Part shown: positions 8,764-17,933 of the stretch, piece by piece | Layout: each line of letters begins with the position of its first letter | How positions within the stretch are numbered: position 1 is the first letter of the stretch | Source of the DNA: Enterococcus sulfureus ATCC 49903 | GTDB taxonomy: Bacteria > Bacillota > Bacilli > Lactobacillales > Enterococcaceae | Reading direction: 5' to 3' | Length of the DNA stretch: 64,000 nt | Assembly (NCBI RefSeq): GCF_000407605.1 | Contig: NZ_ASWO01000001.1 | Coordinates: 124,001 to 188,000 of the forward strand | Notes under the pieces: model-generated | The model's input: only the letters and a program-made list of their open reading frames with translations | Databases searched by the model: none | What the model was told of the DNA's origin: nothing | Made by a program: the position numbers and the translations under genes

Positions 8764-9609
8764 TTATTTATTTTCTTGCCATAAAAAATGATGGATCAAA
8801 TCAACTACTTCTAGATTTTCAACGAGTGCACTATGTTGCGCATCGCTCGTAATGATTTTTTCCTGATAATCTCCTCGGTCTTGGTAAAGTAAACGACCCG
8901 CTAAGACGCTTGTCATTTCGACCACATCATCCGTCGCTTCTCCTGTATCTCCAATGACATTTAAGAAATCAAGTTCTGGAATCCGAGTTTGATTGGCTAA
9001 ATAATTTGTCAGTTGTGCACTATATTCTTGCGGCGTATCAAACGTAATTTGATTTGCATTATATCGGTCGTCCATATCATTAAATGGTGTGCCAAGGGTC
9101 ATCGCACGAACTAATTTAGGATCGGCTGTCGTATATTGATCTTCTAAATATTGAGTCAACACTAATCCACCGTTTGAATGCCCCAAAAAAGTATACGTGT
9201 CAAAACTGTATTGCTTTTTCAAATACGCTAAACCAATTTGATACCATTTGCCTTGAAGTGGCAATGCTCGATCGCTAGGATCTTCAAATGCAATCACAAT
9301 GAGCGGCTGAGTATTTGCCCTCAATTTTCCTGACGTCGTCACGGTTTCATCCGTATTGACCTGTACTTTGATCACTGAACTATCTGTCGTTTGTTGTAAT
9401 GTTTGGATAAGTCCATCAAACCGATCAATCGTTCCACCAGTTCCAGGCACCATAATCAACGGCTGCTTTGTTAGCGTAATAGGCGTTTGCTGCTGACGAA
9501 AAATCGGACGCAAGGTTGCGGCTTCTAGTCTTTCAGATAGTGACATGAGACCCAAACTACCCAACACCATAACAACACTAGTAAAACGAATCCATCTTTT
9601 TCGAGACAT
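8764..9609 (-). CDS. secreted alpha/beta hydrolase (DUF915 type)
   Basis: 281 residues. An N-terminal signal-like segment (basic SRKRW then hydrophobic residues, ending near LEAAT) suggests export. The alpha/beta hydrolase core shows LIMVPGTGGTIDRF (oxyanion-side loop), the nucleophile elbow FLGHSNGG (Ser near 145) and a late His in DAQHSALVEN. These are features of the DUF915 family of predicted lipases/esterases; the substrate is unknown. The ATG at 9609 is better spaced from AAGGG than the one at 9615. A lipoprotein paralogue lies at 45018-45878. Probably co-transcribed with trmR. Confidence 0.85.
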   Translation of the reverse strand: MSRKRWIRFTSVVMVLGSLGLMSLSERLEAATLRPIFRQQQTPITLTKQPLIMVPGTGGTIDRFDGLIQTLQQTTDSSVIKVQVNTDETVTTSGKLRANTQPLIVIAFEDPSDRALPLQGKWYQIGLAYLKKQYSFDTYTFLGHSNGGLVLTQYLEDQYTTADPKLVRAMTLGTPFNDMDDRYNANQITFDTPQEYSAQLTNYLANQTRIPELDFLNVIGDTGEATDDVVEMTSVLAGRLLYQDRGDYQEKIITSDAQHSALVENLEVVDLIHHFLWQENK

Positions 9610-9627
9610 CCTCATCGCCCTTTCTTT

Positions 9628-10341
9628 TTATTGCTCTGCAGGAAACAAATCACTTAAATCAAATTCGACAACATCCGCTTCTTTTCTGATCAAGGCGATT
9701 CCATCTCCTAGTGGTACAAGCGAAGTCGTTAGATCCGGGTGTTCGTTGATTTCTTTTAAGAAGCGATTCAACTTGCGGTAAATCGTACGACGATTGCGTG
9801 GAATTTCTTCGATTGGATCAAGTACTGTTCCTCCTTGGAAGATATCATCTACGATCAAAGCGCCACCTTTTTTTAACAATCGCATACATTCAGGTAAAAA
9901 TTCAATATATTTTGATTTAGCACTATCCATAAAAATAATATCGTAGGGACCTGTCAATGTCGGCAAAATATCAGAAGCCTGCCCTTCAAGCAAGGTAACC
10001 TTATCTTCTAATCCTAGACGCTCATATGTTTTTTTTGCTTTTTTAATCATGACATCAAATCGGTCGATGGTCGTTACATGACCTTCTTCTCCGACAAATT
10101 GAGCCATCAAACTAGAAGAAAACCCAATTGCAGCTCCAATTTCTAAAATTTGTTTAGGCTGGATTTGCCCTAATAAAAATTGTAAAAACATGACCGTTTC
10201 ATGTGGAATAATCGGAATTTCCTGTTCATTCGCTTCTTTTTCAATCGCTCCCAGTTCACCTGGTAAAGGTTTTTGGGCGGTACGTAAATACTGAACCAGT
10301 TCTTCTTTGACGACTGGTCGGTGCATCATTTCATTGCGCAT
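9628..10341 (-). CDS. trmR: tRNA 5-hydroxyuridine methyltransferase
   Basis: 237-residue class I SAM-dependent O-methyltransferase of the YrrM/TrmR type. B. subtilis TrmR methylates 5-hydroxyuridine at tRNA position 34 to 5-methoxyuridine. The SAM motif ILEIGAAIGFSSSLMAQ, the acidic TTIDRF, the metal/active-site strand YDIIFMDSAKSKY and GGALIVDDIFQGG are visible. ATG at 10341 follows AAAGGAG. The exact substrate is by family; other members of this methyltransferase family act on small molecules. Confidence 0.85.
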   Translation of the reverse strand: MRNEMMHRPVVKEELVQYLRTAQKPLPGELGAIEKEANEQEIPIIPHETVMFLQFLLGQIQPKQILEIGAAIGFSSSLMAQFVGEEGHVTTIDRFDVMIKKAKKTYERLGLEDKVTLLEGQASDILPTLTGPYDIIFMDSAKSKYIEFLPECMRLLKKGGALIVDDIFQGGTVLDPIEEIPRNRRTIYRKLNRFLKEINEHPDLTTSLVPLGDGIALIRKEADVVEFDLSDLFPAEQ

Positions 10342-10370
10342 ATTGAATCTCCTTTATGGTTTCTCGTCAT

Positions 10371-10399
10371 ATTATACGAATTTTTTATAAAAGGCGCAA
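10371..10399 (-). promoter_or_regulatory. promoter of trmR
   Basis: TTGCGC, 17-base spacer, TATAAT on the minus strand, 30 bases before the trmR start. Confidence 0.7.
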
Positions 10400-10462
10400 A
10401 CGAACAAGAATTTTTCTCACAAAACTCTTGCTTTTTTTTTCAACATTGATTAGTCTAGAAAC

Positions 10463-10684
10463 AGGATTTGGATTAGTACCTTATGTAGATGTTTTAGAGA
10501 GTCGGAGCTAGGCTGAAACTTCGATACCACTGACATAAGCGAACCTACCAATGAGAAGATCACTAATCTGGTCGGCGTGGATGCCTTATCGTCTTTTAAG
10601 CAGGATCGATTCACTCGATCAACAAAGGTGGTACCGCGAACATGTCCAAGCATTTCGTCCTTTTTGGGATGGAAGGCTTTTTTT
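10463..10684 (+). promoter_or_regulatory. T-box leader of proS
   Basis: A T-box riboswitch: the invariant AAAGGTGGTACCGCGA lies at 10624-10639, followed by a terminator stem (about 10649-10684) with a T run. The Stem I region contains GAACCTACC near 10551, where CCT would be a Pro specifier codon. This fits uncharged tRNA-Pro sensing ahead of prolyl-tRNA synthetase. A possible promoter is TTGCTT at 10428 with TAGTCT at 10451. The specifier position is inferred. Confidence 0.92.
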
Positions 10685-10718
10685 GTGTCCAAAATGAATT
10701 TATTAAAGGAGTTTGACT

Positions 10719-12155
10719 ATGTCAGAACAAACAAATGATTTTACCCAATGGTATCTACAAACCGTTCAACAAGCAGAATTAATGTCGTATTCACCAGTCC
10801 GTGGATCGATCATCTTCCGTCCCGATGGTTTTGAATTATGGGAACACATCCAAGAAGAATTTAACCGCTTTTTAAAAGCAGAAGGCATTCGTAATGCGTA
10901 TTTTCCAATGTTGATTCCAAAAAGCTTTTTCATGAAAGAAGCGGATCATATCGAAGGATTCGCCCCAGAGCTTCCTTGGGTCACTGAAGTTGGAGATGAA
11001 AAATTAGAAGAGCCTTTAGCCCTACGTCCAACGTCTGAAACCATGATCGGTTCCGCTTTTTCAGATTGGATCAATTCGTATCGTGATCTACCTTATGAAA
11101 TCAATCAATGGGCCAACGTTTTTCGTTGGGAGAAAAAAACCCTACCTTTCTTACGCACGTCAGAATTCTTATGGCAAGAAGGTCATACGGCCCATGCGGA
11201 CGAAGAGGATGCTCGTCGTCGTACGATGCGTGTATTAGATGAATACGCACGTCTTTGTGAAGAATTTTTAGCGATTCCTGTGTACAAAGGACAGAAAACA
11301 CCATCTGAGCGTTTTGCAGGTGCAGTCGACACGTATTCGATCGAAGCCATGATGAAAGATGGAAAAGCCGTTCAAGCAGGTACTTCTCACTACATGGGAA
11401 CAAAATTTGCTGAAGCATTTGAAATCAATTATTTAAATAAAGAAAATAAACATGTACCGACACATACGACTTCTTGGGGTGTATCAACTCGTCTTTTAGG
11501 TTCATTGATCATGACCCATGGAGATGAAAATGGACTAGTTTTCCCACCAACTGTAGCACCAACACAAATCGTGATGATGCCAGTTGGACCTTGGAAGAAA
11601 AATCCAGCGATCATGGAAAAACTTGACGCCTTATATGCACACTTTAAAGCACAAGGATATCGCGTACGTTTAGACGATACCGATAACTCACCTGGTTACA
11701 AATTCCACGAATGGGAATTAAAAGGTGCTTGTATCCGGATCGAATGCGGTCCTCGTGATCTAGAAAACGGTCACGTGATGACAAAAATCCGTGATATCGA
11801 TGGAAAAGTCGCCGTATCATTTGACGAGTTAGATGCTTATATTGCGACTGAACTTGAAAAAATGCCTACACGTCTACTTGAGAACGCTAGAAAACGTAAT
11901 CAAGAAAATGAATACACGTCAATCGAGACCTTGGATGAATTAAAAGCCCATATCGAAACATGCAAACAAGAAAATCGCCCAACTGGATTTGTCTTGATCG
12001 GTTGGGATGGTAGCGAAGAAACCGAAGCCAAGATCAAAGAAGAAACTGGCTTTACTACACGTAACATTCCATTTGATGTTCCTGTTGAAAAAACGGTCGA
12101 CCTTGTCAATGGATCGTCTGCTAAACATACGGTTTGGATCGCACGCGCGTATTAA
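10719..12155 (+). CDS. proS: prolyl-tRNA synthetase, archaeal/eukaryal-like type
   Basis: 478-residue class II ProRS that charges tRNA-Pro. At this length it lacks the editing insertion of the ~570-residue bacterial type, and it ends WIARAY in the manner of the archaeal-like (type 3) enzymes. Motif 2 (FRWEKKTLPFLRTSEFLWQEGHTAH), shown here only by its ends FRWEKK and WQEGHTAH, and motif 3 (THGDENGLVFPP) are intact, followed by the anticodon-binding and C-terminal domains. ATG at 10719 follows AAAGGAG. Controlled by the T-box upstream. Confidence 0.95.
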   Translation: MSEQTNDFTQWYLQTVQQAELMSYSPVRGSIIFRPDGFELWEHIQEEFNRFLKAEGIRNAYFPMLIPKSFFMKEADHIEGFAPELPWVTEVGDEKLEEPLALRPTSETMIGSAFSDWINSYRDLPYEINQWANVFRWEKKTLPFLRTSEFLWQEGHTAHADEEDARRRTMRVLDEYARLCEEFLAIPVYKGQKTPSERFAGAVDTYSIEAMMKDGKAVQAGTSHYMGTKFAEAFEINYLNKENKHVPTHTTSWGVSTRLLGSLIMTHGDENGLVFPPTVAPTQIVMMPVGPWKKNPAIMEKLDALYAHFKAQGYRVRLDDTDNSPGYKFHEWELKGACIRIECGPRDLENGHVMTKIRDIDGKVAVSFDELDAYIATELEKMPTRLLENARKRNQENEYTSIETLDELKAHIETCKQENRPTGFVLIGWDGSEETEAKIKEETGFTTRNIPFDVPVEKTVDLVNGSSAKHTVWIARAY

Positions 12156-12159
12156 TCAA

Positions 12160-12197
12160 AAAGAGGGGATGACAGAAATCTGTCACCCCCTCTTTTT
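12160..12197. terminator. bidirectional terminator between proS and lplA
   Basis: Stem AGAGGGG plus TGACAG pairing with CTGTCA plus CCCCTCT around loop AAAT, with A and T runs on both sides. It shares its GACAGA/TCTGTC core with two other convergent terminators in the window. Confidence 0.9.
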
Positions 12198-12202
12198 TCA
12201 TC

Positions 12203-13207
12203 TTAATAAATCAACTCAAATAATTCTTGTGCGTCAATATTCCCAAAATATTTTTTGACATCCAGTTGATCTACCACTTGCTTTAAGGCTTCTTTTTCAT
12301 ATTTGACACCGATAAATTGATCTTCCACTTCTTTGATATCCCCTAGTCCAAAGAAATCTCCATAAATTTTCATTGCGGTGATTTTTCCTTCAGTGACATT
12401 AAAATGGATATCGATCGAACCGATTGGAAAACGTTTTGTGCGTTCAATATCAAATTCTGGAGATTTACCATAATTCCAATCCCAATTTGCATAATAATTT
12501 TTTGAAATCTCATGAACTTTTTCCCAATCAGATTCAGTCAATGTATACGTTTGGATTTTAGCAAGATCCTCAACACCAAAGACTTTCAGCAAAATTTCTT
12601 CGCTAAATTCTTCCGTGGTCATCTCTTGTTTGTCTTTTGGTAAAAATGGTTTGATATTCGTGACACGTGAACGAATCGATTTGATTCCTTTTGATTCGAT
12701 TTTATCTTTACGTACTTTCAAAGCATTGACCACTTCATTGATATCACTATCAAACATGATCGTACCATGAGCAAACATCCGTCCATTAGTAGCATACATC
12801 GCATTACCAGAAAATTTCTGGTCATTGATCACAAGGTCATTACGGCCTTTTAATTGCGCGCCTTCTACTCCTAATTCGTGTAAGGCTTGTACGATCGGTT
12901 TCGTCAATTTTTCAAAATCACGAAACGACTGGCCGTCATCAGGCATGATAAAACTAAAGTTAAGATTCCCTTCATCGTGGTACACTGCCCCACCACCACT
13001 AAAACGACGTACGACATGAATGTTGTGTTCGTCCACATAATGCTGATTGATTTCCGCAATAGTATTTTGGTTACGGCCAATAATGATCGACGGCTCATTA
13101 ATATAAAACAACAAGATCGGTTCGTCTGTTTGCATTTCTTGCAGTAAGAATGTTTCAATGGCTAAATTTAAACGTGGATCACGTAAATCATTTGGTACAA
13201 AAATCAT
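12203..13207 (-). CDS. lplA: lipoate-protein ligase
   Basis: 334 residues. Activates lipoate with ATP and attaches it to lysines of E2 and GcvH proteins. The ligase core contains VVRRFSGGGAVYHDEGNLNF (near residues 70-89), GRNDLVINDQKFSGNA and the lysine-bearing region, with a C-terminal accessory domain to the end. ATG at 13207 follows a G-rich site. Downstream of the MBL hydrolase gene as in B. subtilis yhfI-lplJ. Confidence 0.92.
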   Translation of the reverse strand: MIFVPNDLRDPRLNLAIETFLLQEMQTDEPILLFYINEPSIIIGRNQNTIAEINQHYVDEHNIHVVRRFSGGGAVYHDEGNLNFSFIMPDDGQSFRDFEKLTKPIVQALHELGVEGAQLKGRNDLVINDQKFSGNAMYATNGRMFAHGTIMFDSDINEVVNALKVRKDKIESKGIKSIRSRVTNIKPFLPKDKQEMTTEEFSEEILLKVFGVEDLAKIQTYTLTESDWEKVHEISKNYYANWDWNYGKSPEFDIERTKRFPIGSIDIHFNVTEGKITAMKIYGDFFGLGDIKEVEDQFIGVKYEKEALKQVVDQLDVKKYFGNIDAQELFELIY

Positions 13208-13218
13208 GGTTTTTCCCC

Positions 13219-13956
13219 CTAAATAGTAAACACTTTCCCCACAGCTGCTACGTCCACCGGAATGGTTTCAGCAGTTTCTTGTGCTTGAGCTTGTAATTCT
13301 GATAATTCACCAAATTGTGGCAAATGGGTTAACACAAGTCGTTTGACCTGTGCACGCTTAGCCAGTTCACCGGCTTCTGGTGCTGTAAAATGAGCATGGT
13401 GACGTTCATTTCCTTTAAATAAATACGTATCTGCTAAAAAAAGATCCGCCTGATGAGCAAATGAAGCAAACGTCTCTAAATACCCAGAGTCTCCAGTAAA
13501 CACTAAAACTTTTTTTGTCGTAGTTTCTTCAATTCGCATCGCATAACACGTCACTGGATGGATCGTCTTCATGAACGTAATATGAAAAGGACCTAATTCC
13601 AGCCCTTCATTCGCCAGATAATCGTATCCTTGACTCACTTGTTCAAGCGTCAAATCAGCAAAATGTCGCGTATCTTCACCATGACCATAAATTGGTAAGA
13701 TTTTCTTGGGATCGCGCATGGGTGACAATTGCCAATAATATTGCAACACACCTAAATCCGCAATATGATCATGATGGTAATGACTTAAAATGACAGCATC
13801 CAATTCTAAAGGATCTAGATGCTTTTCTAACTCCACTAGCGTCGTACTTCCAGCATCTAATAATAAGTTAAAGCCTTCAGACTGAATTAAAAAGCCTGTT
13901 GTTCCCTCTCCTTGGTATGGATATGCACCAAGACATCCAAGTACAGTTAATTTCAT
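13219..13956 (-). CDS. MBL-fold metallohydrolase (YhfI-like)
   Basis: 245-residue metallo-beta-lactamase-fold protein with the metal motif SHYHHDHIADL (near 59), further ligand His in HPVTCYAM, Asp in FTGDSGYLE and His in LTHLPQ. It belongs to the RNase Z/YhfI-like group; B. subtilis YhfI is uncharacterised as far as I know. The linkage yhfI-lplA is conserved, so a lipoate-related role is conceivable but not shown. ATG at 13956. Confidence 0.85.
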   Translation of the reverse strand: MKLTVLGCLGAYPYQGEGTTGFLIQSEGFNLLLDAGSTTLVELEKHLDPLELDAVILSHYHHDHIADLGVLQYYWQLSPMRDPKKILPIYGHGEDTRHFADLTLEQVSQGYDYLANEGLELGPFHITFMKTIHPVTCYAMRIEETTTKKVLVFTGDSGYLETFASFAHQADLFLADTYLFKGNERHHAHFTAPEAGELAKRAQVKRLVLTHLPQFGELSELQAQAQETAETIPVDVAAVGKVFTI

Positions 13957-13999
13957 CCTTCACCCTCCACTTCTTAAAACAACGATTTTTTTATGGTGT

Positions 14000-15082
14000 T
14001 TAATAGCTACGGATTTCTTTTACTGTTTCATCATCTAAACGACGAACCACTTCAGTCACTAAACGAACCGTATTTAAATAATCATCTTCATGAATAACCG
14101 ATGTATGTGAATGTAAATAGCGGACCGGTACCGTAATGGCAATCGAAGGGACTCCATCACGTGTCAAATGCATTTGTCCTGCATCTGTTCCACCACCTGT
14201 GATTACTGTGTATTGGAATGGGATGCCAAGATCTTCTGCGGTATCTGTTACAAAATTCAATAATTTTTTATGTGGGATCATTGAGGCATCGAAAATCAAA
14301 ACTTGTGGGCCTTTGCCTAATTCTGAATCAGCTTCTTTTGGTGTCATCCCTGGTGTATCTCCTGCTGTTCCTGTATCAAGAGCAATCGCGATATCAGGAT
14401 TTACGATATGCGTACTTGTTCGTGCACCGCGTAATCCGACTTCCTCCATAACGTCACTTCCAGCAAATAAACAGTTTGGATGACCTTCATGTGCAAGATT
14501 CTCCAATACACGTAACGATACGGCTGTTCCAACACGGTTGTCCCATGCTTTTGCCAATAAAAATTTGCTGTCGTTCAAGCGTTTGTATTCGATATAAGGC
14601 GTGATCATATCCCCAGGTCGAATTCCCCATTCCTGTGCTTCTTCTTTAGAACTCGCACCGATATCAATAAACATCTCTTTGATATCGTATGGTTTTGAAC
14701 GTGCTTCTGGCGTTAAGACATGCGGTGGTTTTGAACCGATTACTCCGTGAATCAATTTTCCTTCACGTGTTTTAATCTCGACTTGTTGAGCAAGCATTAC
14801 TTGATTCCACCAACCGCCTAATGTTTGAAATTCGATAAATCCTTTTTCAGTAATTTTTGTTACCATAAAGCCGACTTCATCCATATGACCTGAAATAAAA
14901 ATTTTCGGTCCATTTCCTTCACCAGTGTGTTTGGCGATCACACTTCCTAAATTATCAAAGAAAATATCTTCTGCAAATTCTTTCGCATACTCTTTAAAGA
15001 TTTCGCGAACTTCTTCTTCATTTCCTGGTACGCCTCGAGCTGAGGTTAGGTCGATCAGTAGTTGTTCTTCTTTTTTTTCCAC
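14000..15082 (-). CDS. pepA: M42 family aminopeptidase
   Basis: 360-residue cobalt/zinc aminopeptidase of family M42, resembling glutamyl aminopeptidase PepA of lactococci. The metal and catalytic residues appear in ISGHMDEVGFMV, AKAWDNRVGTA, SDVMEEVGLRGA, ALDTGTAGDTPG and the late His in VRYLHSHTSV. The start is GTG at 15082 with AGGAGAG about 10 bases before. Likely first gene of a pepA-yhfI-lplA transcript, since only 43 bases separate it from the next gene. The specificity is uncertain. Confidence 0.88.
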   Translation of the reverse strand: MEKKEEQLLIDLTSARGVPGNEEEVREIFKEYAKEFAEDIFFDNLGSVIAKHTGEGNGPKIFISGHMDEVGFMVTKITEKGFIEFQTLGGWWNQVMLAQQVEIKTREGKLIHGVIGSKPPHVLTPEARSKPYDIKEMFIDIGASSKEEAQEWGIRPGDMITPYIEYKRLNDSKFLLAKAWDNRVGTAVSLRVLENLAHEGHPNCLFAGSDVMEEVGLRGARTSTHIVNPDIAIALDTGTAGDTPGMTPKEADSELGKGPQVLIFDASMIPHKKLLNFVTDTAEDLGIPFQYTVITGGGTDAGQMHLTRDGVPSIAITVPVRYLHSHTSVIHEDDYLNTVRLVTEVVRRLDDETVKEIRSY

Positions 15083-15174
15083 GTGTGTCGCTCTCCTATC
15101 TATACATCCATCGATGTGTGATCAATTTCTTGATTTGTGTTTTATTATACCGAAAAGTTTGCAATTACAAAAGG

Positions 15175-15212
15175 AAAGAAGCAATAGAATCTAAAGATTC
15201 TACTGCTTCTTT
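15175..15212 (-). terminator. terminator at the end of the dlt operon
   Basis: 17-base arms (AAAGAAGCAGTAGAATC paired with GATTCTATTGCTTCTTT) around loop TTTA. The stop codon of dltD lies inside the hairpin. The T run after it is short, so efficiency is uncertain. Confidence 0.65.
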
Positions 15213-16477
15213 GTTGGATCAGGCAAACGCTCTGGTTTGAGTTTTTGCCAGTCATTCGAATAAAATTCATCTGATAAATGATACGTTGCTTCTTGTTGAG
15301 GATTTGTTAAAAACGGCTCAATATAGCGATCGGACTCTAACCAACCTCGCCAACCTAAGTGAATGGTATCGGCCATAAAATAAGGAATCCTTGCTTCTTG
15401 TGTAAAATCAACTACATGCTCAAATCCTTGCTCTTTTAACTGATAATTGATTTTTTTACTAAATCCATTCAACATTTTAGGCGACAACCCTGTATAGGCT
15501 TGCCACTTCTCGTTGACAGGTGGGATGATAAACAATGGTTTTGCTTGAATTTCAGCCAACTGATTCAATACCAACTGAAAATCACCATATTCTGGTGAAC
15601 TTAAATAATTGTATCCTTTTTGAGAACCTTTTAATCGTTTAAGATTTTTTTTCACTCGCTGTTGGTAAAATTGATTGTCGATTTCAAATGTATTGTTTGA
15701 TGTACTTTTTTGTCCTTGCTTCGTAGCTAATTTTTCTAGCTCATGATAATCATAGGTTTTTGGTAATTTTTGTGCGGCTTGATCGATTTTCTTTTGTTTA
15801 GACAATAAGCCAAAACGACTGAACAATTGATCTTCTCGACTTAATATACGGGTTTCTAGCGCTAAACGCGTTCTTGAAAAACCAGAAGGGAGTTTTCCTT
15901 GCTCAATTTGAGCTAAACTATTCATAAAAGCTTGATTTTTCTGCACTTTTGCATAAGACAATAATCTCGTCGCCACATAACGATCACTAGGTGTCACGTT
16001 TGTTAGCGAAAGTGCCCATTCATAGGCTTGAAGCTCAGAAAAATACGCATTGAAATAATCGTCTTTCATCCCATCGCGTACAAACCACTGAGGTGAAATA
16101 ATAAAGACGACTGGTTTTCCTTTTAACTCGTCTTTCATCGATTGGATCATCATAAATTGCGTCAAGGATTGCGTTCCTGGTGCACCAAGTAGAAATGGCG
16201 TATATCCTCGATCATAAGCTTTTGCTAATGCAGAAGGATGAAAAGAATCGATTCGACTTAATTCAGAAGAACCGAAAAAAGGAATATACTCTCCTGAACC
16301 AATCGCAGCATTTTTTATACTATTGCCACGCAAGACATTTGCTGCCATCGAACTAGAGGCTTCTTTCCACACCGTATCGTTTTGTGTACGAGTAAAAAAT
16401 GGTGATAGGAATAAAATCGCAATGGCTACGATCGCACAAAAAATTGGACCAAAAATCATCCACAGTTGCTTTTTCAT
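15200..16477 (-). CDS. dltD: D-alanyl transfer protein DltD
   Basis: 425 residues. Extracytoplasmic SGNH-like protein that takes part in moving D-alanine to teichoic acids. One N-terminal membrane anchor (residues 6-29) is followed by the external domain with [11 protein letters not shown] (Ser nucleophile block) and the late [12 protein letters not shown] containing the Asp-His pair. ATG at 16477 overlaps the dltC stop in ATGA fashion. Last gene of the dlt operon. Confidence 0.95.
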   Translation of the reverse strand: MKKQLWMIFGPIFCAIVAIAILFLSPFFTRTQNDTVWKEASSSMAANVLRGNSIKNAAIGSGEYIPFFGSSELSRIDSFHPSALAKAYDRGYTPFLLGAPGTQSLTQFMMIQSMKDELKGKPVVFIISPQWFVRDGMKDDYFNAYFSELQAYEWALSLTNVTPSDRYVATRLLSYAKVQKNQAFMNSLAQIEQGKLPSGFSRTRLALETRILSREDQLFSRFGLLSKQKKIDQAAQKLPKTYDYHELEKLATKQGQKSTSNNTFEIDNQFYQQRVKKNLKRLKGSQKGYNYLSSPEYGDFQLVLNQLAEIQAKPLFIIPPVNEKWQAYTGLSPKMLNGFSKKINYQLKEQGFEHVVDFTQEARIPYFMADTIHLGWRGWLESDRYIEPFLTNPQQEATYHLSDEFYSNDWQKLKPERLPDPTKKQ

Positions 16478-16710
16478 TCGCCTTTTAACATTTGAACTTG
16501 TTCGATAATTTTGCGTGGCGTCGCCCAAGCTTCACGTTCAAATTCAGATACTGGAACTTGTACATCTAATTGTCCTTCCAATTCAACCAACAATTGGACA
16601 CTCCCTAATGAATCCAATAATCCTTCATCAAATAAAGCTAAATCTAAATCTTCACGTACTTCGTCTGTTCCAGTTAATTCTTCTAAAATCGCTAACACTG
16701 TTTCTTCCAT
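16474..16710 (-). CDS. dltC: D-alanyl carrier protein
   Basis: 78-residue acidic carrier protein. Ser in [14 protein letters not shown] (near 35) takes the phosphopantetheine arm that is loaded with D-alanine by DltA. ATG at 16710; the end overlaps dltD by four bases. Confidence 0.96.
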   Translation of the reverse strand: MEETVLAILEELTGTDEVREDLDLALFDEGLLDSLGSVQLLVELEGQLDVQVPVSEFEREAWATPRKIIEQVQMLKGE

Positions 16711-16733
16711 GTTCGGTCACTCTTTTCTATTTA

Positions 16734-17933
16734 TTATTTAAAGAATAATGTATCTAAAAATCCTGAGAAAATCAGGAAGCTTATACAAACACCATTAAAG
16801 GTTAGGAAAATCGCTAACAAATACGTTAAACGATTCGAAGGTAAGTTTTTGTGTTTCTTTTTGTAGCGGATCCAAGCATCATTTAAACAAATCCAAGCTG
16901 CATGGTACACGCCATAAAGTAGATAATACCAAGTCAAGCCATGCCACACGCCCATCAATAAGAATAAAGCAAAATATCCGACGTTTGAGGATACGATACG
17001 GCTTTTAAAGACTTTCTTTTTCATCAATGTAAACATCAGACGCATGTAAACATAATCTCGAAACCAAAAAGATAATGACATGTGCCAACGATTCCAAAAC
17101 TCTTTGATATTTGGCGACAGAAAAGGCTTATTAAAGTTCACTGGAACATTGTACCCCATGATATAACTCGTTCCTACCGCAAATAAACTATAGCCGGCAA
17201 AATCAAAGAATAGATACAGACTATAGACATACATATAGCCGACTAAACTCCATGAAAGCCCTCCAGCTACGAGTGAACGTTCTGAAACGATAGGTAACAA
17301 CACTGTACCAAGATAATATCCGATAATGAATTTGTATAAAAAGCCCATCATGATCGAATGAATCCCTTTACCGAGTAACTCAACGTATTGTACTCGTTCT
17401 GGGACCGTTTGTTCATCTTTTAAAAAGCGACGGTAACGATCGATCGGTCCGGAAGAGATTGTTGGGAAAAATAATAAAAAGCGTAAATAATTGATCCAAC
17501 TATACTCTTTGATCAATCCATCGCGTGTTTCCATGATCATCTGTACAGAACGAAAAGTCAGATAGGAAATACCTAAAAACCCTAAAATAGAAGGTTTTCC
17601 TGCCGTAAAAAAAGGAACGACTTTTGTGATGGCTAAAGGCAAGATGGCCAGACATACCGCTAAATAAAATATCGGGGTACTATTTTTCTTTTGTTTGATG
17701 GCAAAATAACCACCCACTAATACACATTGATAAAAAACATATCCAATCAATGCCAAGCCTTGGTGTGCAAATTCGCCGCCAAAGCTGATCCATAAAAAGA
17801 ATACCGTCAATAAGGCTTCATAGAGTCGCAGTCGCTTTCCAAACCACAAACTGATCCCTACTGGAAGTAAGGCAAGAAATAAATACAAAAAATACAACGG
17901 TTGTGCATACGGGATCATATGAGGAATGATCAT
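16734..17933 (-). CDS. dltB: MBOAT D-alanyl transferase DltB
   Basis: 399-residue multi-pass membrane protein of the MBOAT family that passes D-alanine from DltC across the membrane. The essential His lies in LLMGVWHGLTWYYLLYG (near 335); NFNKPFLSPNIKEFWNRWHM is the other family hallmark. About 10 or more membrane segments. ATG at 17933 overlaps dltA by four bases. Confidence 0.96.
   Translation of the reverse strand: MIIPHMIPYAQPLYFLYLFLALLPVGISLWFGKRLRLYEALLTVFFLWISFGGEFAHQGLALIGYVFYQCVLVGGYFAIKQKKNSTPIFYLAVCLAILPLAITKVVPFFTAGKPSILGFLGISYLTFRSVQMIMETRDGLIKEYSWINYLRFLLFFPTISSGPIDRYRRFLKDEQTVPERVQYVELLGKGIHSIMMGFLYKFIIGYYLGTVLLPIVSERSLVAGGLSWSLVGYMYVYSLYLFFDFAGYSLFAVGTSYIMGYNVPVNFNKPFLSPNIKEFWNRWHMSLSFWFRDYVYMRLMFTLMKKKVFKSRIVSSNVGYFALFLLMGVWHGLTWYYLLYGVYHAAWICLNDAWIRYKKKHKNLPSNRLTYLLAIFLTFNGVCISFLIFSGFLDTLFFK

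Noticed and set aside
10450-10692. Minus-strand frame in the T-box leader
   Set aside because: Lies opposite conserved T-box elements and has no ribosome site.
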